From the NCBI GenBank assembly GCA_003249275.1, contig QKJO01000074.1, positions 1-5,051 on the forward strand: 5,051 nucleotides of DNA, in the 5' to 3' direction. Positions 1 to 5,049 of this stretch are shown here, piece after piece; within the stretch, counting starts at the first letter, position 1; the number at the start of each line of letters is the position of its first letter. The DNA comes from Spirochaetaceae bacterium (lineage in GTDB: Bacteria > Spirochaetota > Spirochaetia > Spirochaetales_E > Spirochaetaceae_B). The notes below the pieces were generated by a model. That model made no database searches. It was given only the letters and a program-made list of their open reading frames with translations, and was not told the DNA's origin. The position numbers and the translations under genes are program-made.

Positions 1-54
1 ATTGAACTGCTGTCCGTTCATTCCCGATGCGGCAGTCCACAGTGATCTCATCAT
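1..54 (-). CDS. flgG: Flagellar distal rod protein FlgG, N-terminal fragment
   Basis: Only the first 18 codons are inside the window; the gene continues past the left edge. The minus strand reads in frame from an ATG at 54-52, beginning MMRSLWTAASGM followed by NGQQFN. This is the typical N-terminus of FlgG, the distal rod subunit of the flagellar basal body; in spirochaetes the flagella are periplasmic. There are two consecutive ATG codons. The first is preferred because AGGAG (68-64) lies 9 bases before it, against 12 for the second. The gene follows flgF after 77 bases, the usual flgF-flgG order, and no terminator is seen between them, so the two are probably cotranscribed. The family call is firm despite the short fragment, because the LWTAASGM block and the flgF neighbour agree. 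Confidence 0.92.
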   Translation of the reverse strand, partial: MMRSLWTAASGMNGQQFN

Positions 55-63
55 TCTTCTCTT

Positions 64-68
64 CTCCT
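64..68 (-). promoter_or_regulatory. Ribosome binding site of flgG
   Basis: AGGAG on the minus strand lies 9 bases before the first of two adjacent ATG codons. It supports translation beginning at 54 rather than 51. Confidence 0.7.
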
Positions 69-131
69 ATTCTCAAGGCATCCTTCCGCTCCCGGGGGAG
101 TCAGAAATCAAAGTATCTTCAAACCGGGTGC

Positions 132-986
132 TTAGTATTTGGCAGCCTGGTTGATCAGTTTATTCAACAGGGAGTCATGGGAGGTGATCACTTTCTGATT
201 GGCCTCATAGGCTCTGTTGACTTCTATCATATTGACCATCTCGGTCACCGGATTGACATTGGAAGCTTCCAGGAACCCCTGCAGCACCTTGGGCCGCTCA
301 TCTATGGATGTCATGTAGGCTTGCCCCGATTCCAGATTGCTGTTCCAGAGGCTGCTTCCCTGCTTTTTCAGAAAACGGTTCCCGTTTCCTTCGAACCGGA
401 CCAGTTTGAGCGTATCCACAAGCTCGGTTTCGGCCCAGTCGTTCTCTTCCATGGTCACCAGACGCTGGGGATTGTCTGAAAGAGCACCGTTCTGAAAGAT
501 CCGTCCCTTGGCATCGATGGTGAAGTTGTTGAGCTTGATCTGGATGGGACCGTTCTCTCCGAGGACGGGAAACCCTTCTTTGGTCAGAAGGAATCCTTCT
601 TTACCGAGAATGAAGGAGCCGTTTCTGGTATAGCGCTCCCCCTGATTTGTCTGAATTGTAAAAAAACCGTCTCCGTCCAGGGCTATATCGAAGGGATTGG
701 AGGTTTCCTTCAGAGACCCCTGCTCAAAGACTGTATAGGATTCGTTGTATTCAACACCGGTTCCCAGCTTTCCGACGATGGGCGCCGAGTCAACGGAGCC
801 GATGGGAAACTGATGGACTCCGTCGTCATTGAACCGGCGGATGAGCATTTCGGGAAAGGCTTTGTGTACGGAAGTATCCCGCTTGTAGCCGACGAGATCG
901 ACATTGGCAAGATTGTTTGACAGAGCATCCAGCCTGTGCTGCTGGGCGTCCATTCCGCTGGATGCGGTATAAAGTCCACGGATCAT
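132..986 (-). CDS. flgF: Flagellar basal-body rod protein FlgF (FlhO type)
   Basis: This is a proximal rod subunit of the flagellar basal body, exported by the flagellar type III apparatus and assembled in the periplasm. The 284-residue protein has the full rod/hook layout. The N-terminal rod signature lies at residues 19-36 (ALSNNLANVDLVGYKR), after the MIRGLYTASSGM start. The FlgE/F/G core includes FDIALDGDGFF (99-109) and RYTRNGSF (118-125). The C-terminal rod domain runs from about 234 to 280 with ASNVNPVTEM and EVNRAYEANQK. Rod proteins have no cleaved signal peptide, and none is seen here. The protein is somewhat longer than enterobacterial FlgF (about 250). FlgF is preferred over FlgG because the next gene downstream starts with a clear FlgG N-terminus. 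The ATG start has purine-rich GAGAGGA just upstream. Expression probably comes from the sigma-28-like promoter at 1040-1066. Confidence 0.96.
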   Translation of the reverse strand: MIRGLYTASSGMDAQQHRLDALSNNLANVDLVGYKRDTSVHKAFPEMLIRRFNDDGVHQFPIGSVDSAPIVGKLGTGVEYNESYTVFEQGSLKETSNPFDIALDGDGFFTIQTNQGERYTRNGSFILGKEGFLLTKEGFPVLGENGPIQIKLNNFTIDAKGRIFQNGALSDNPQRLVTMEENDWAETELVDTLKLVRFEGNGNRFLKKQGSSLWNSNLESGQAYMTSIDERPKVLQGFLEASNVNPVTEMVNMIEVNRAYEANQKVITSHDSLLNKLINQAAKY

Positions 987-1009
987 TGATTTCCTCTCCC
1001 TCTCATAGG

Positions 1010-1030
1010 GAAGAATCCTGCTGATTCTTC
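1010..1030 (-). promoter_or_regulatory. Stem-loop at predicted 5' end of flgF mRNA
   Basis: This is a perfect 8-bp inverted repeat, GAAGAATC and GATTCTTC, around a 5-base loop. Transcription from the sigma-28-like promoter should begin near 1033-1034, so the hairpin would sit almost at the mRNA 5' end, about 24 bases before the flgF ATG and ahead of its RBS. An outer 7-bp pair, TCATAGG (1003-1009) with CCTATGA (1036-1042), could extend it only in RNA reading through from the helicase gene, because its upstream arm overlaps the -10. Neither side is followed by a U-tract, so it is not a convincing intrinsic terminator. A role in 5'-end stabilisation or translation control is inference. Confidence 0.55.
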
Positions 1031-1039
1031 TTACTCCTA

Positions 1040-1066
1040 TGATCGGAAGGGGAAAATTATACTTTA
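1040..1066 (-). promoter_or_regulatory. Sigma-28 (FliA/SigD type) promoter for flgF-flgG
   Basis: The minus strand reads TAAAGTAT (1066-1059), an 11-base spacer, then TCCGATCA (1047-1040). The classical flagellar sigma-28 consensus is TAAAGTTT-N11-GCCGATAA, so this matches 7 of 8 and 6 of 8 bases with exact spacing. The predicted start is near 1033-1034, giving a leader of about 47 bases before the flgF ATG. The first three bases of the -35 (TAA) are the stop codon of the upstream helicase gene. The fit in sequence, spacing, orientation and target gene makes this strong for a computational call. Confidence 0.75.
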
Positions 1067-2833
1067 CCGGAAACTGCCGGGTTTTTTATCATATCCCTTC
1101 TTTCCGGGTCTGGCGCTTTTTCCGGCGCCCCCTCGGTACGATCCTCCCCGGGGCGAGCCGCCCTTCCGGACCGGTCCGGCTCCGAATGAGGCTCCCTCAT
1201 AGAAAGGAGCATCCTTCTGGATATCCACCTTCACCTGCTTTCCGGCAAAGGGAATACGGTTCAGGGCTTCCTCCACCTGTGATGCGAAGGCTCCGTCGAT
1301 CTGAACGGAGGATTTAGTCGGTCCGATATCGATACGTCCGATGGGAACCTTGGATCCGCGGGTACTGCGGTTGATCATGGAGATGATGTGCTGGGGAGAG
1401 ATCCTGTCCCGATGCCCCAGATTGAGGTTCATATGGACATAACGGACATTGCCGCCTTCCCGACCTGTGAACTTTGCTCCCTTCTCCCGATCCCGGAAGG
1501 GTTCGGTTTTAACGGGCTGAAGATCCTCTTCGTTGCCGTAATATCCGAGAAAACGGTTGAATTCCATGGAGATGAAGTGCTTGAGAAGTTCATTTCTGTC
1601 CAGATCACGGAGTTTATCTTCGATGACGCCGAGGTAGGGAGCAATCTGCTCTTCATCCACATCCACGGTCTGAACCCTGTCGATGAGATGCATCAGCTGC
1701 TGTTCGCAGATATCCGCTCCCAGAGGAACCGGAGCTTCCAGAATTTTCCGTCCCAGTGTTTTCTCAATCCTCTTGATCTTGTACTTCTCTTTGAGATTGA
1801 CGATGGCACAGGAGGTTCCCCGGCGTCCGGCCCGGCCGGTTCTTCCGCTTCTGTGGTTGTAGGATTCGATATCGTCAGGGAGTTCGTAGTGGATGACATG
1901 AGTCAGGTTGTTAACATCCAGTCCCCTGGCGGCAATGTCTGTGGCCACAAGGATCTGGAGACTCTGTTCCCGGAACTTCTTCATCACATATTCGCGCTGC
2001 TGCTGGGTCATGTCTCCATGGAGAGCATCCACATTGTAGCCGTCCTTCAGCATCTTGTCGGCGATCATCTGGGTATCCGAACGAGTCCGGCAGAATATGA
2101 GGCCGTAGATGCCCGGGTTGAAATCCACAAGCCTTTTCAGGGCATTGTACCTGTCCCTGGCATGAACCAGATAATAATAATGCTCGATGGTATCCGTTCC
2201 GGCATTCTTTTTTCCTACCGAGACTTCGATGGGATCGGTCATATAGTCGGAAGCGATCCTGGCCACTTCCGGAGGCATGGTGGCGGAAAAAAGCAGGGTC
2301 TGCCGTTCCGCGGGAGAGGCGGCCAGAATAAAATCAAGCTCCTCCCGGAATCCCATATTCAGCATGATATCCGCCTCATCCATGATGAGATAGCGGAGTT
2401 TACTCATATCCACAATACCCCGTTTCAGCATATCCACAAGACGCCCGGGTGTGGCTACCAGGATCTGGGGATTCATCTTGAGCGACCTGATCTGGGACCC
2501 CATATCCTTTCCGCCGTAAACGGGGACGATGCTCAATGATTTTGCATACTTGGCAAACAGTTCCATTTCTCTGTTGATCTGAAGACAGAGCTCACGTGTG
2601 GGACACAGTACCAGTCCCTGAATTTCCCTTTTATCCGCATCCACCAGTTCAATCAGGGGCAGGCCGAAAGCGGCGGTTTTTCCTGTTCCAGTCTGGGCGA
2701 GACCTGTCACATCCCGGTCTGTTTCCAACAGGATGGGGATGATCTTTTCCTGAATGGGTGTGGGCTCCTTGAAGCCCATTTTCTCTACGGCTTTCAGCGT
2801 ACTTTCGCTGAGGGGTAACTCTTTAAATTCCAA
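1064..2833 (-). CDS. deaD: DEAD-box ATP-dependent RNA helicase, DeaD/CsdA type
   Basis: This is an ATP-dependent cytoplasmic RNA helicase that remodels structured RNA, typically in ribosome assembly, mRNA turnover and cold adaptation. The 589 residues carry all the core motifs: Q motif GFKEPTPIQ (20-28), Walker A AQTGTGKT (46-53), PTRELCL (78-84), TPGR (128-131), DEAD (152-155), SAT (183-185), ARGLD (302-306) and HRSGRTGRAGRRG (327-339). After a linker (about 348-440) comes a DbpA-like RNA-binding domain (about 462-538: YVHMNLG-type start, GRIDI, SSVQI). It ends in a basic Gly/Arg tail with RGGSYRGG and many Lys. Size and layout fit DeaD/CsdA (about 630 in E. coli) rather than shorter RhlE or DbpA. 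The start is TTG, set by AAGGA 7 bases upstream; the next Met, residue 19, would cut into the Q motif. It has its own promoter, and no U-tract terminator follows, so readthrough into flgF is possible. Confidence 0.96.
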   Translation of the reverse strand: MEFKELPLSESTLKAVEKMGFKEPTPIQEKIIPILLETDRDVTGLAQTGTGKTAAFGLPLIELVDADKREIQGLVLCPTRELCLQINREMELFAKYAKSLSIVPVYGGKDMGSQIRSLKMNPQILVATPGRLVDMLKRGIVDMSKLRYLIMDEADIMLNMGFREELDFILAASPAERQTLLFSATMPPEVARIASDYMTDPIEVSVGKKNAGTDTIEHYYYLVHARDRYNALKRLVDFNPGIYGLIFCRTRSDTQMIADKMLKDGYNVDALHGDMTQQQREYVMKKFREQSLQILVATDIAARGLDVNNLTHVIHYELPDDIESYNHRSGRTGRAGRRGTSCAIVNLKEKYKIKRIEKTLGRKILEAPVPLGADICEQQLMHLIDRVQTVDVDEEQIAPYLGVIEDKLRDLDRNELLKHFISMEFNRFLGYYGNEEDLQPVKTEPFRDREKGAKFTGREGGNVRYVHMNLNLGHRDRISPQHIISMINRSTRGSKVPIGRIDIGPTKSSVQIDGAFASQVEEALNRIPFAGKQVKVDIQKDAPFYEGASFGAGPVRKGGSPRGGSYRGGAGKSARPGKKGYDKKPGSFR

Positions 2834-2840
2834 ATAAATA

Positions 2841-2845
2841 TCCTT
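2841..2845 (-). promoter_or_regulatory. Ribosome binding site deciding the helicase TTG start
   Basis: AAGGA on the minus strand is 7 bases before TTG (2833-2831). No in-frame ATG or GTG lies close upstream, and the first internal Met is inside the conserved Q motif, so this site fixes the TTG as the start. It directly abuts the leader stem-loop at 2846-2880. Confidence 0.7.
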
Positions 2846-2880
2846 ATCGTTTCATATCCGTAATTTTTACCGGCAACGAT
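2846..2880 (-). promoter_or_regulatory. Stem-loop in helicase 5' leader, abutting the RBS
   Basis: Within the roughly 84-base leader the minus strand can form an outer 6-bp stem, ATCGTT (2880-2875) with AACGAT (2851-2846). An inner stem pairs CC-GTAA with TTAC-GG (2873-2858), with one bulged base and a 3-base A loop. The outer stem ends exactly where the AAGGA ribosome binding site begins. A competing 5-bp pairing, ATCCG (2903-2899) with CGGAT (2860-2856), would break the inner stem. The pairings are seen in the sequence; a control function is inference. Confidence 0.45.
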
Positions 2881-2923
2881 GGAAGTTTAAGAGCCCGGCG
2901 GATTACAGAAAAGTATTGACTGT

Positions 2924-2952
2924 ATAATAGGTTATCCCACAATTACTGTCAA
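2924..2952 (-). promoter_or_regulatory. Housekeeping sigma-70 type promoter of the helicase gene
   Basis: TTGACA (2952-2947), a 17-base spacer and TATTAT (2929-2924) match the consensus 6 of 6 and 5 of 6 with ideal spacing. The predicted start is about A2917, giving a leader of about 84 bases before the TTG start at 2833. A 7-bp inverted repeat, AGAGCCC (2890-2896) and GGGCTCT (2954-2960), flanks the promoter; this may be chance. The promoter lies just beyond the hydrolase stop codon, so the helicase need not depend on upstream transcription. Confidence 0.8.
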
Positions 2953-2953
2953 A

Positions 2954-2983
2954 GGGCTCTGCCGCCCTATCGGAAAGATAGGG
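2954..2983 (-). terminator. Possible weak terminator after the HAD hydrolase gene
   Basis: One base after the TGA stop the minus strand has a perfect 7-bp stem, CCCTATC and GATAGGG with loop TTTCC (2983-2965). No U-tract follows it directly. An overlapping alternative stem, GGGC with GCCC (2967-2954), is followed by TTT, and those bases are already the start of the helicase -35 box. The two stems share bases and cannot both form. This is weak as an intrinsic terminator. Confidence 0.35.
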
Positions 2984-2984
2984 A

Positions 2985-3686
2985 TCAGTTTTCCAGCTTA
3001 CCGAGGAGGGGAACGATTTCATTCAGATTTCTGATGTGATGATTGACGGTCTTCTCTCTTTCTCTGACCTTATCCGGATGATTCAGTGCCAGAAACTGAC
3101 TTGTCAGAACGGCGGTCATCCCGGCCGCTGCAGAGGCGATGAGTTCGTCATTGCCGCCGTCGCCGACGTACAGACACTCTTCCGCCCTGACACCCAGCCT
3201 TACCGTACACAGAGGAAAGATCTCCGGATCAGGCTTCATAACCCCTTCATGACAGGAAAAGACAGCCGTATCAAAACAGGACGCCAGATCGGATCCGGCC
3301 CAGCCCTCCGCCTCGATGACATCGGCATTGCTGATCAGGCCGAGAATATAACCCTCTCTCCGTATCTCTCTGAGAGAATCTATTACCCCTTCGGGAGGGT
3401 TTCGGAGACAGTATTGAAACCGGATGCGCCGTTCATCGGCACACTGTTTCAGAAGATCTTCGGGGATGGCGGGATCGATCTTCCAGGCCACATCCCTGAT
3501 GATCTCAACAGGATCGGTGATTCTGCCGGTCAGCCTCTCCCGGGAATCGTTGAAAAGGGCCTCATACCATCTGTCCGCCGGGATACCCAGTATCTCATGA
3601 GAGAACCTTCCGGGAGCATCCTTCAGATGACTCAGTGAGGTCAGAGTTGTAAAAAGATCAAAAACAACGGCCTTGTATTTTTTCAA
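2985..3686 (-). CDS. HAD-superfamily hydrolase, subfamily IA
   Basis: This is a cytoplasmic Mg-dependent HAD-fold hydrolase of 233 residues, probably acting on a small phosphorylated or otherwise activated metabolite; the substrate cannot be read from sequence. Motif I is VFDLFTTLT with nucleophile D10. Motif II is LISNAD (S119). Motif III is K151 in VMKPDPEIF. Motif IV is YVGDGGND (D176, D180). Residues about 15-95 between motifs I and II are helical and form a C1 cap, as in HAD-IA. The second Asp usual in phosphatase motif I (DxD) is Phe12, closer to the DxY/F pattern of haloacid-dehalogenase-like members, so phosphatase activity should not be assumed. The start is TTG, with AGGAAGG ending 6 bases upstream. 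The gene is divergent from the transporter and is followed by the helicase, which has its own promoter. Confidence 0.92.
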   Translation of the reverse strand: MKKYKAVVFDLFTTLTSLSHLKDAPGRFSHEILGIPADRWYEALFNDSRERLTGRITDPVEIIRDVAWKIDPAIPEDLLKQCADERRIRFQYCLRNPPEGVIDSLREIRREGYILGLISNADVIEAEGWAGSDLASCFDTAVFSCHEGVMKPDPEIFPLCTVRLGVRAEECLYVGDGGNDELIASAAAGMTAVLTSQFLALNHPDKVREREKTVNHHIRNLNEIVPLLGKLEN

Positions 3687-3692
3687 TGAAAA

Positions 3693-3699
3693 CCTTCCT
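3693..3699 (-). promoter_or_regulatory. Ribosome binding site deciding the hydrolase TTG start
   Basis: AGGAAGG on the minus strand ends 6 bases before TTG (3686-3684). The reading frame then gives MKKYKAVVFD, placing the HAD nucleophile at residue 10 as is usual for the family. No ATG start exists nearby in frame. Confidence 0.7.
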
Positions 3700-3752
3700 G
3701 TCGGCTGTGTCAGCGTCTTGCAGGGGGACTGAAGGATCGTTATGATGGCATC

Positions 3753-3771
3753 TTCAGATTGTTAATCTGAA
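3753..3771. promoter_or_regulatory. Perfect inverted repeat in divergent region, candidate operator
   Basis: TTCAGATT, 3 bases (GTT), then AATCTGAA form a perfect 8+8 dyad of 19 bases between the hydrolase and transporter genes. It lies 66 bases before the hydrolase start and 83 before the transporter start, just downstream of the putative hydrolase -10. Size and symmetry suit a dimeric repressor site. As RNA it would make a stable hairpin in the hydrolase leader. No regulator gene is in the window to assign to it. Confidence 0.45.
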
Positions 3772-3787
3772 ATCAGGGTGGTGCCAG

Positions 3788-3817
3788 ATTATACCCGCCC
3801 CCGGGAAGAGTTGTCCC
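3788..3817 (-). promoter_or_regulatory. Putative promoter of the HAD hydrolase gene
   Basis: The minus strand has a perfect TATAAT (3793-3788), preceded at 18 bases by GGGACA (3817-3812), which matches only 4 of 6 -35 bases. The predicted start is near 3781, giving a leader of about 95 bases that includes the inverted repeat at 3753-3771. The -10 is convincing; the -35 is weak. Confidence 0.4.
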
Positions 3818-3846
3818 CACAGCTTTTCCTGCAAATAAAACTGGGA
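3802..3846 (+). promoter_or_regulatory. Candidate translational riboswitch-like pseudoknot before yhhQ
   Basis: CGGGAAGAG (3802-3810) pairs with CTTTTCCTG (3823-3831) as a 9-bp helix with two G-U wobbles, around the 12-base loop TTGTCCCCACAG. An A-rich strand (CAAATAAAACT, 3832-3842) then leads to the Shine-Dalgarno. Loop bases TCCC (3814-3817) complement GGGA (3843-3846), and CCCA (3816-3819) alternatively complements TGGG (3842-3845). Either makes an H-type pseudoknot hiding the RBS. preQ1-I riboswitches share this shape and often precede transporters of this family. The loop does not match the preQ1-I consensus as I know it, so the ligand, and even riboswitch status, is inference. Confidence 0.35.
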
Positions 3847-3847
3847 G
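3843..3847 (+). promoter_or_regulatory. Ribosome binding site deciding the transporter TTG start
   Basis: GGGAG ends 7 bases before TTG (3855-3857). Starting here keeps the complete first membrane helix; the next Met codons, residues 9 and 10, are inside that helix and have no RBS at suitable distance. Confidence 0.7.
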
Positions 3848-3854
3848 AAAACAA

Positions 3855-4547
3855 TTGAACGAACTCCTCTGGTTTGCCATGATGCTGGCAAACTTCCTCT
3901 TCATTTTACTTTTTTACAAACTCTTTGGAAAGACTGGACTTTTCATCTGGATTCCCATCGCCGCCATTGTGGCCAACATACAGGTGCTCAAACTTGTGGA
4001 CCTCTTCGGCATCAATGCGACTCTGGGAAACATTGTGTATGCCACAAGTTTCCTTGTCACCGATATTCTGTCGGAAAACTACGGGAAAAAGTCAGCCAAC
4101 AAAGCCGTACTGGTCGGATTCGTGTCCCTGATCGCCTCTATGGCACTCTTTCAGGCAGCCCTCTGGTTTCAGCCGTCGGCTGACGACTGGGCACAGGAAT
4201 CGCTTAAGAATATCTTCGGCCTGATGCCCCGGATCGTCCTTGCCAGCCTTCTGGCTTTCGGGTTGTCCCAGTTCCATGACGTCTGGGCCTACAATTTCTG
4301 GAAAAAAAAGTGGCCGTCCCGGAGATTCATCTGGATTCGGAACAACGCCAGCACCATGGTCAGTCAGCTGATCGACTCGGCCGTCTTTACCGTCGCCGCC
4401 TTTGCCGGTCAGCTTCCGGCGGATGTGCTCTTTCAGATCTTCCTGTCCACCTACATTCTGAAATGGATCGTAGCTCTTATGGATACTCCCTTCATCTACA
4501 TCGCCGCCTGGATGCACCGGACCGGCAGGGTTCCTGAAGAGATCTGA
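3855..4547 (+). CDS. yhhQ: Queuosine precursor transporter, YhhQ/QPTR family
   Basis: This is an inner-membrane transporter for 7-deazaguanine queuosine precursors; E. coli YhhQ imports preQ0 and preQ1 for tRNA queuosine modification. The 230 residues are strongly hydrophobic, with segments at about 2-22, 28-47, 55-70, 84-105, 125-140, 172-187 and 192-216. Family signatures are present: NIQ (41-43), TDILSENYG (69-77), FHDVWAYNFWK (140-150), RNNASTMVSQLIDS (162-175) and ALMDTPFIY (207-215). Length is normal for the family (about 220-235), and nothing is truncated. Start TTG is supported by GGGAG 7 bases upstream and by the MNELL-type N-terminus. It is divergent from the hydrolase, and its stop is only four bases from the convergent PTS gene's stop. 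No queuosine synthesis gene lies beside it. Exact substrate (preQ0, preQ1 or queuine) is not decided by the sequence. Confidence 0.94.
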   Translation: MNELLWFAMMLANFLFILLFYKLFGKTGLFIWIPIAAIVANIQVLKLVDLFGINATLGNIVYATSFLVTDILSENYGKKSANKAVLVGFVSLIASMALFQAALWFQPSADDWAQESLKNIFGLMPRIVLASLLAFGLSQFHDVWAYNFWKKKWPSRRFIWIRNNASTMVSQLIDSAVFTVAAFAGQLPADVLFQIFLSTYILKWIVALMDTPFIYIAAWMHRTGRVPEEI

Positions 4548-4553
4548 AGATCT
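4540..4553. repeat. Small inverted repeat across the convergent stop codons
   Basis: AGATCT-GA-AGATCT spans the end of the transporter gene, the four-base gap and the first two bases of the PTS gene's stop codon. The 2-base centre and lack of U-tracts argue against an intrinsic terminator. No better terminator is seen between the two converging genes. Confidence 0.3.
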
Positions 4554-5049
4554 ATCTGGCCTCTCTGATCATCAGCTCCTTGAGGGATGCCGGATCGGGG
4601 CAGGCCAGAATCTCTTCCACGATATTCGGTTTGTTCAGAATCGCACTGACCGATGACAGAAACTGGATATGAGGCCCCGTGTTGTTTTTCGGAGACAGGG
4701 TAATGATGAAGATCTTCGAGGGTTCACCGTCCAGGGACTGAAAATCAACCCCTTCTCTCTTGATTCCGATGGCAACGACAAGTTCCTTCACACCCTCCGA
4801 CTTACCGTGGGGTATGGCAATTCCCTTCTGCATCCCCGTACTCATGGAGGCTTCCCGGTCCAGGACCGCCTGCATGCAGTCGGCATAGTCGAAGAGTTTG
4901 CCGTCCTGCTCTATCAGTCCGACGAGTTCGTGAAGGATGCTATTCTTGTCCCGTCCTTTGAGATTCATGCAGATACAGTTTTCGCTGATCTGTTTGAAGA
5001 AGTTGTTCTGGATTCTGCTCCTGTCATCGGAAGAGAGCTCTTTGCGCAT
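4552..5049 (-). CDS. PTS EIIA type-2 domain protein (fructose/mannitol/PtsN-like)
   Basis: This is a soluble phosphotransfer protein accepting phosphate from HPr or NPr on a histidine. The EIIA type-2 domain fills residues about 22-165. The active-site block is STGMQKGIAIPHGK (70-83) with phosphorylated H81. The second conserved histidine, H127 in GPHIQFLS, is 46 residues later, the same spacing as H65/H111 in mannitol EIIA. There are no IIB or IIC domains and no membrane segments, so a regulatory PtsN-like role is more likely than sugar uptake; several spirochaetes have PtsN-type proteins without a full sugar PTS. The ATG at 5049-5047 is two bases from the window edge, so its RBS cannot be checked. 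The roughly 20-residue leader before the domain could be the tail of a longer N-terminus. The gene ends in TAG, convergent with the transporter. Confidence 0.9.
   Translation of the reverse strand: MRKELSSDDRSRIQNNFFKQISENCICMNLKGRDKNSILHELVGLIEQDGKLFDYADCMQAVLDREASMSTGMQKGIAIPHGKSEGVKELVVAIGIKREGVDFQSLDGEPSKIFIITLSPKNNTGPHIQFLSSVSAILNKPNIVEEILACPDPASLKELMIREAR

Noticed and set aside
89..100. GC-rich palindrome CTCCCGGGGGAG between flgF and flgG
   Set aside because: The stem is short with a 2-4 base loop and no U-tract, so it is not a credible terminator and was not listed.
27..479. A 150-codon plus-strand open frame across the flgG/flgF junction
   Set aside because: It overlaps the conserved coding of both flagellar genes in antisense and shows no family features.
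1056..1061. TATAAT on the minus strand as a sigma-70 -10 for flgF
   Set aside because: The base block 17 upstream reads AAACCC, not a -35. The same bases fall in the -35 and spacer of a much better sigma-28 match.
1388..2539. A 383-codon open frame on the plus strand opposite the helicase gene
   Set aside because: It is entirely antisense to a gene with all DEAD-box motifs, its translation resembles no family I recognise, and no good RBS was noted; it is a shadow of codon bias.
2916..2928. TTGACT and TATAAT on the plus strand near the helicase promoter
   Set aside because: They are one base apart, far too close to act as a -35/-10 pair, and no plus-strand gene follows.
3036..3638. A 200-codon plus-strand open frame opposite the HAD gene
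   Set aside because: It is antisense to intact HAD motifs and its translation shows no recognisable domain.
4092..4517. A 141-codon minus-strand open frame inside the transporter gene
   Set aside because: It is antisense to conserved membrane-transporter motifs and its translation is low-complexity and Gly/Asp-rich without domain features.
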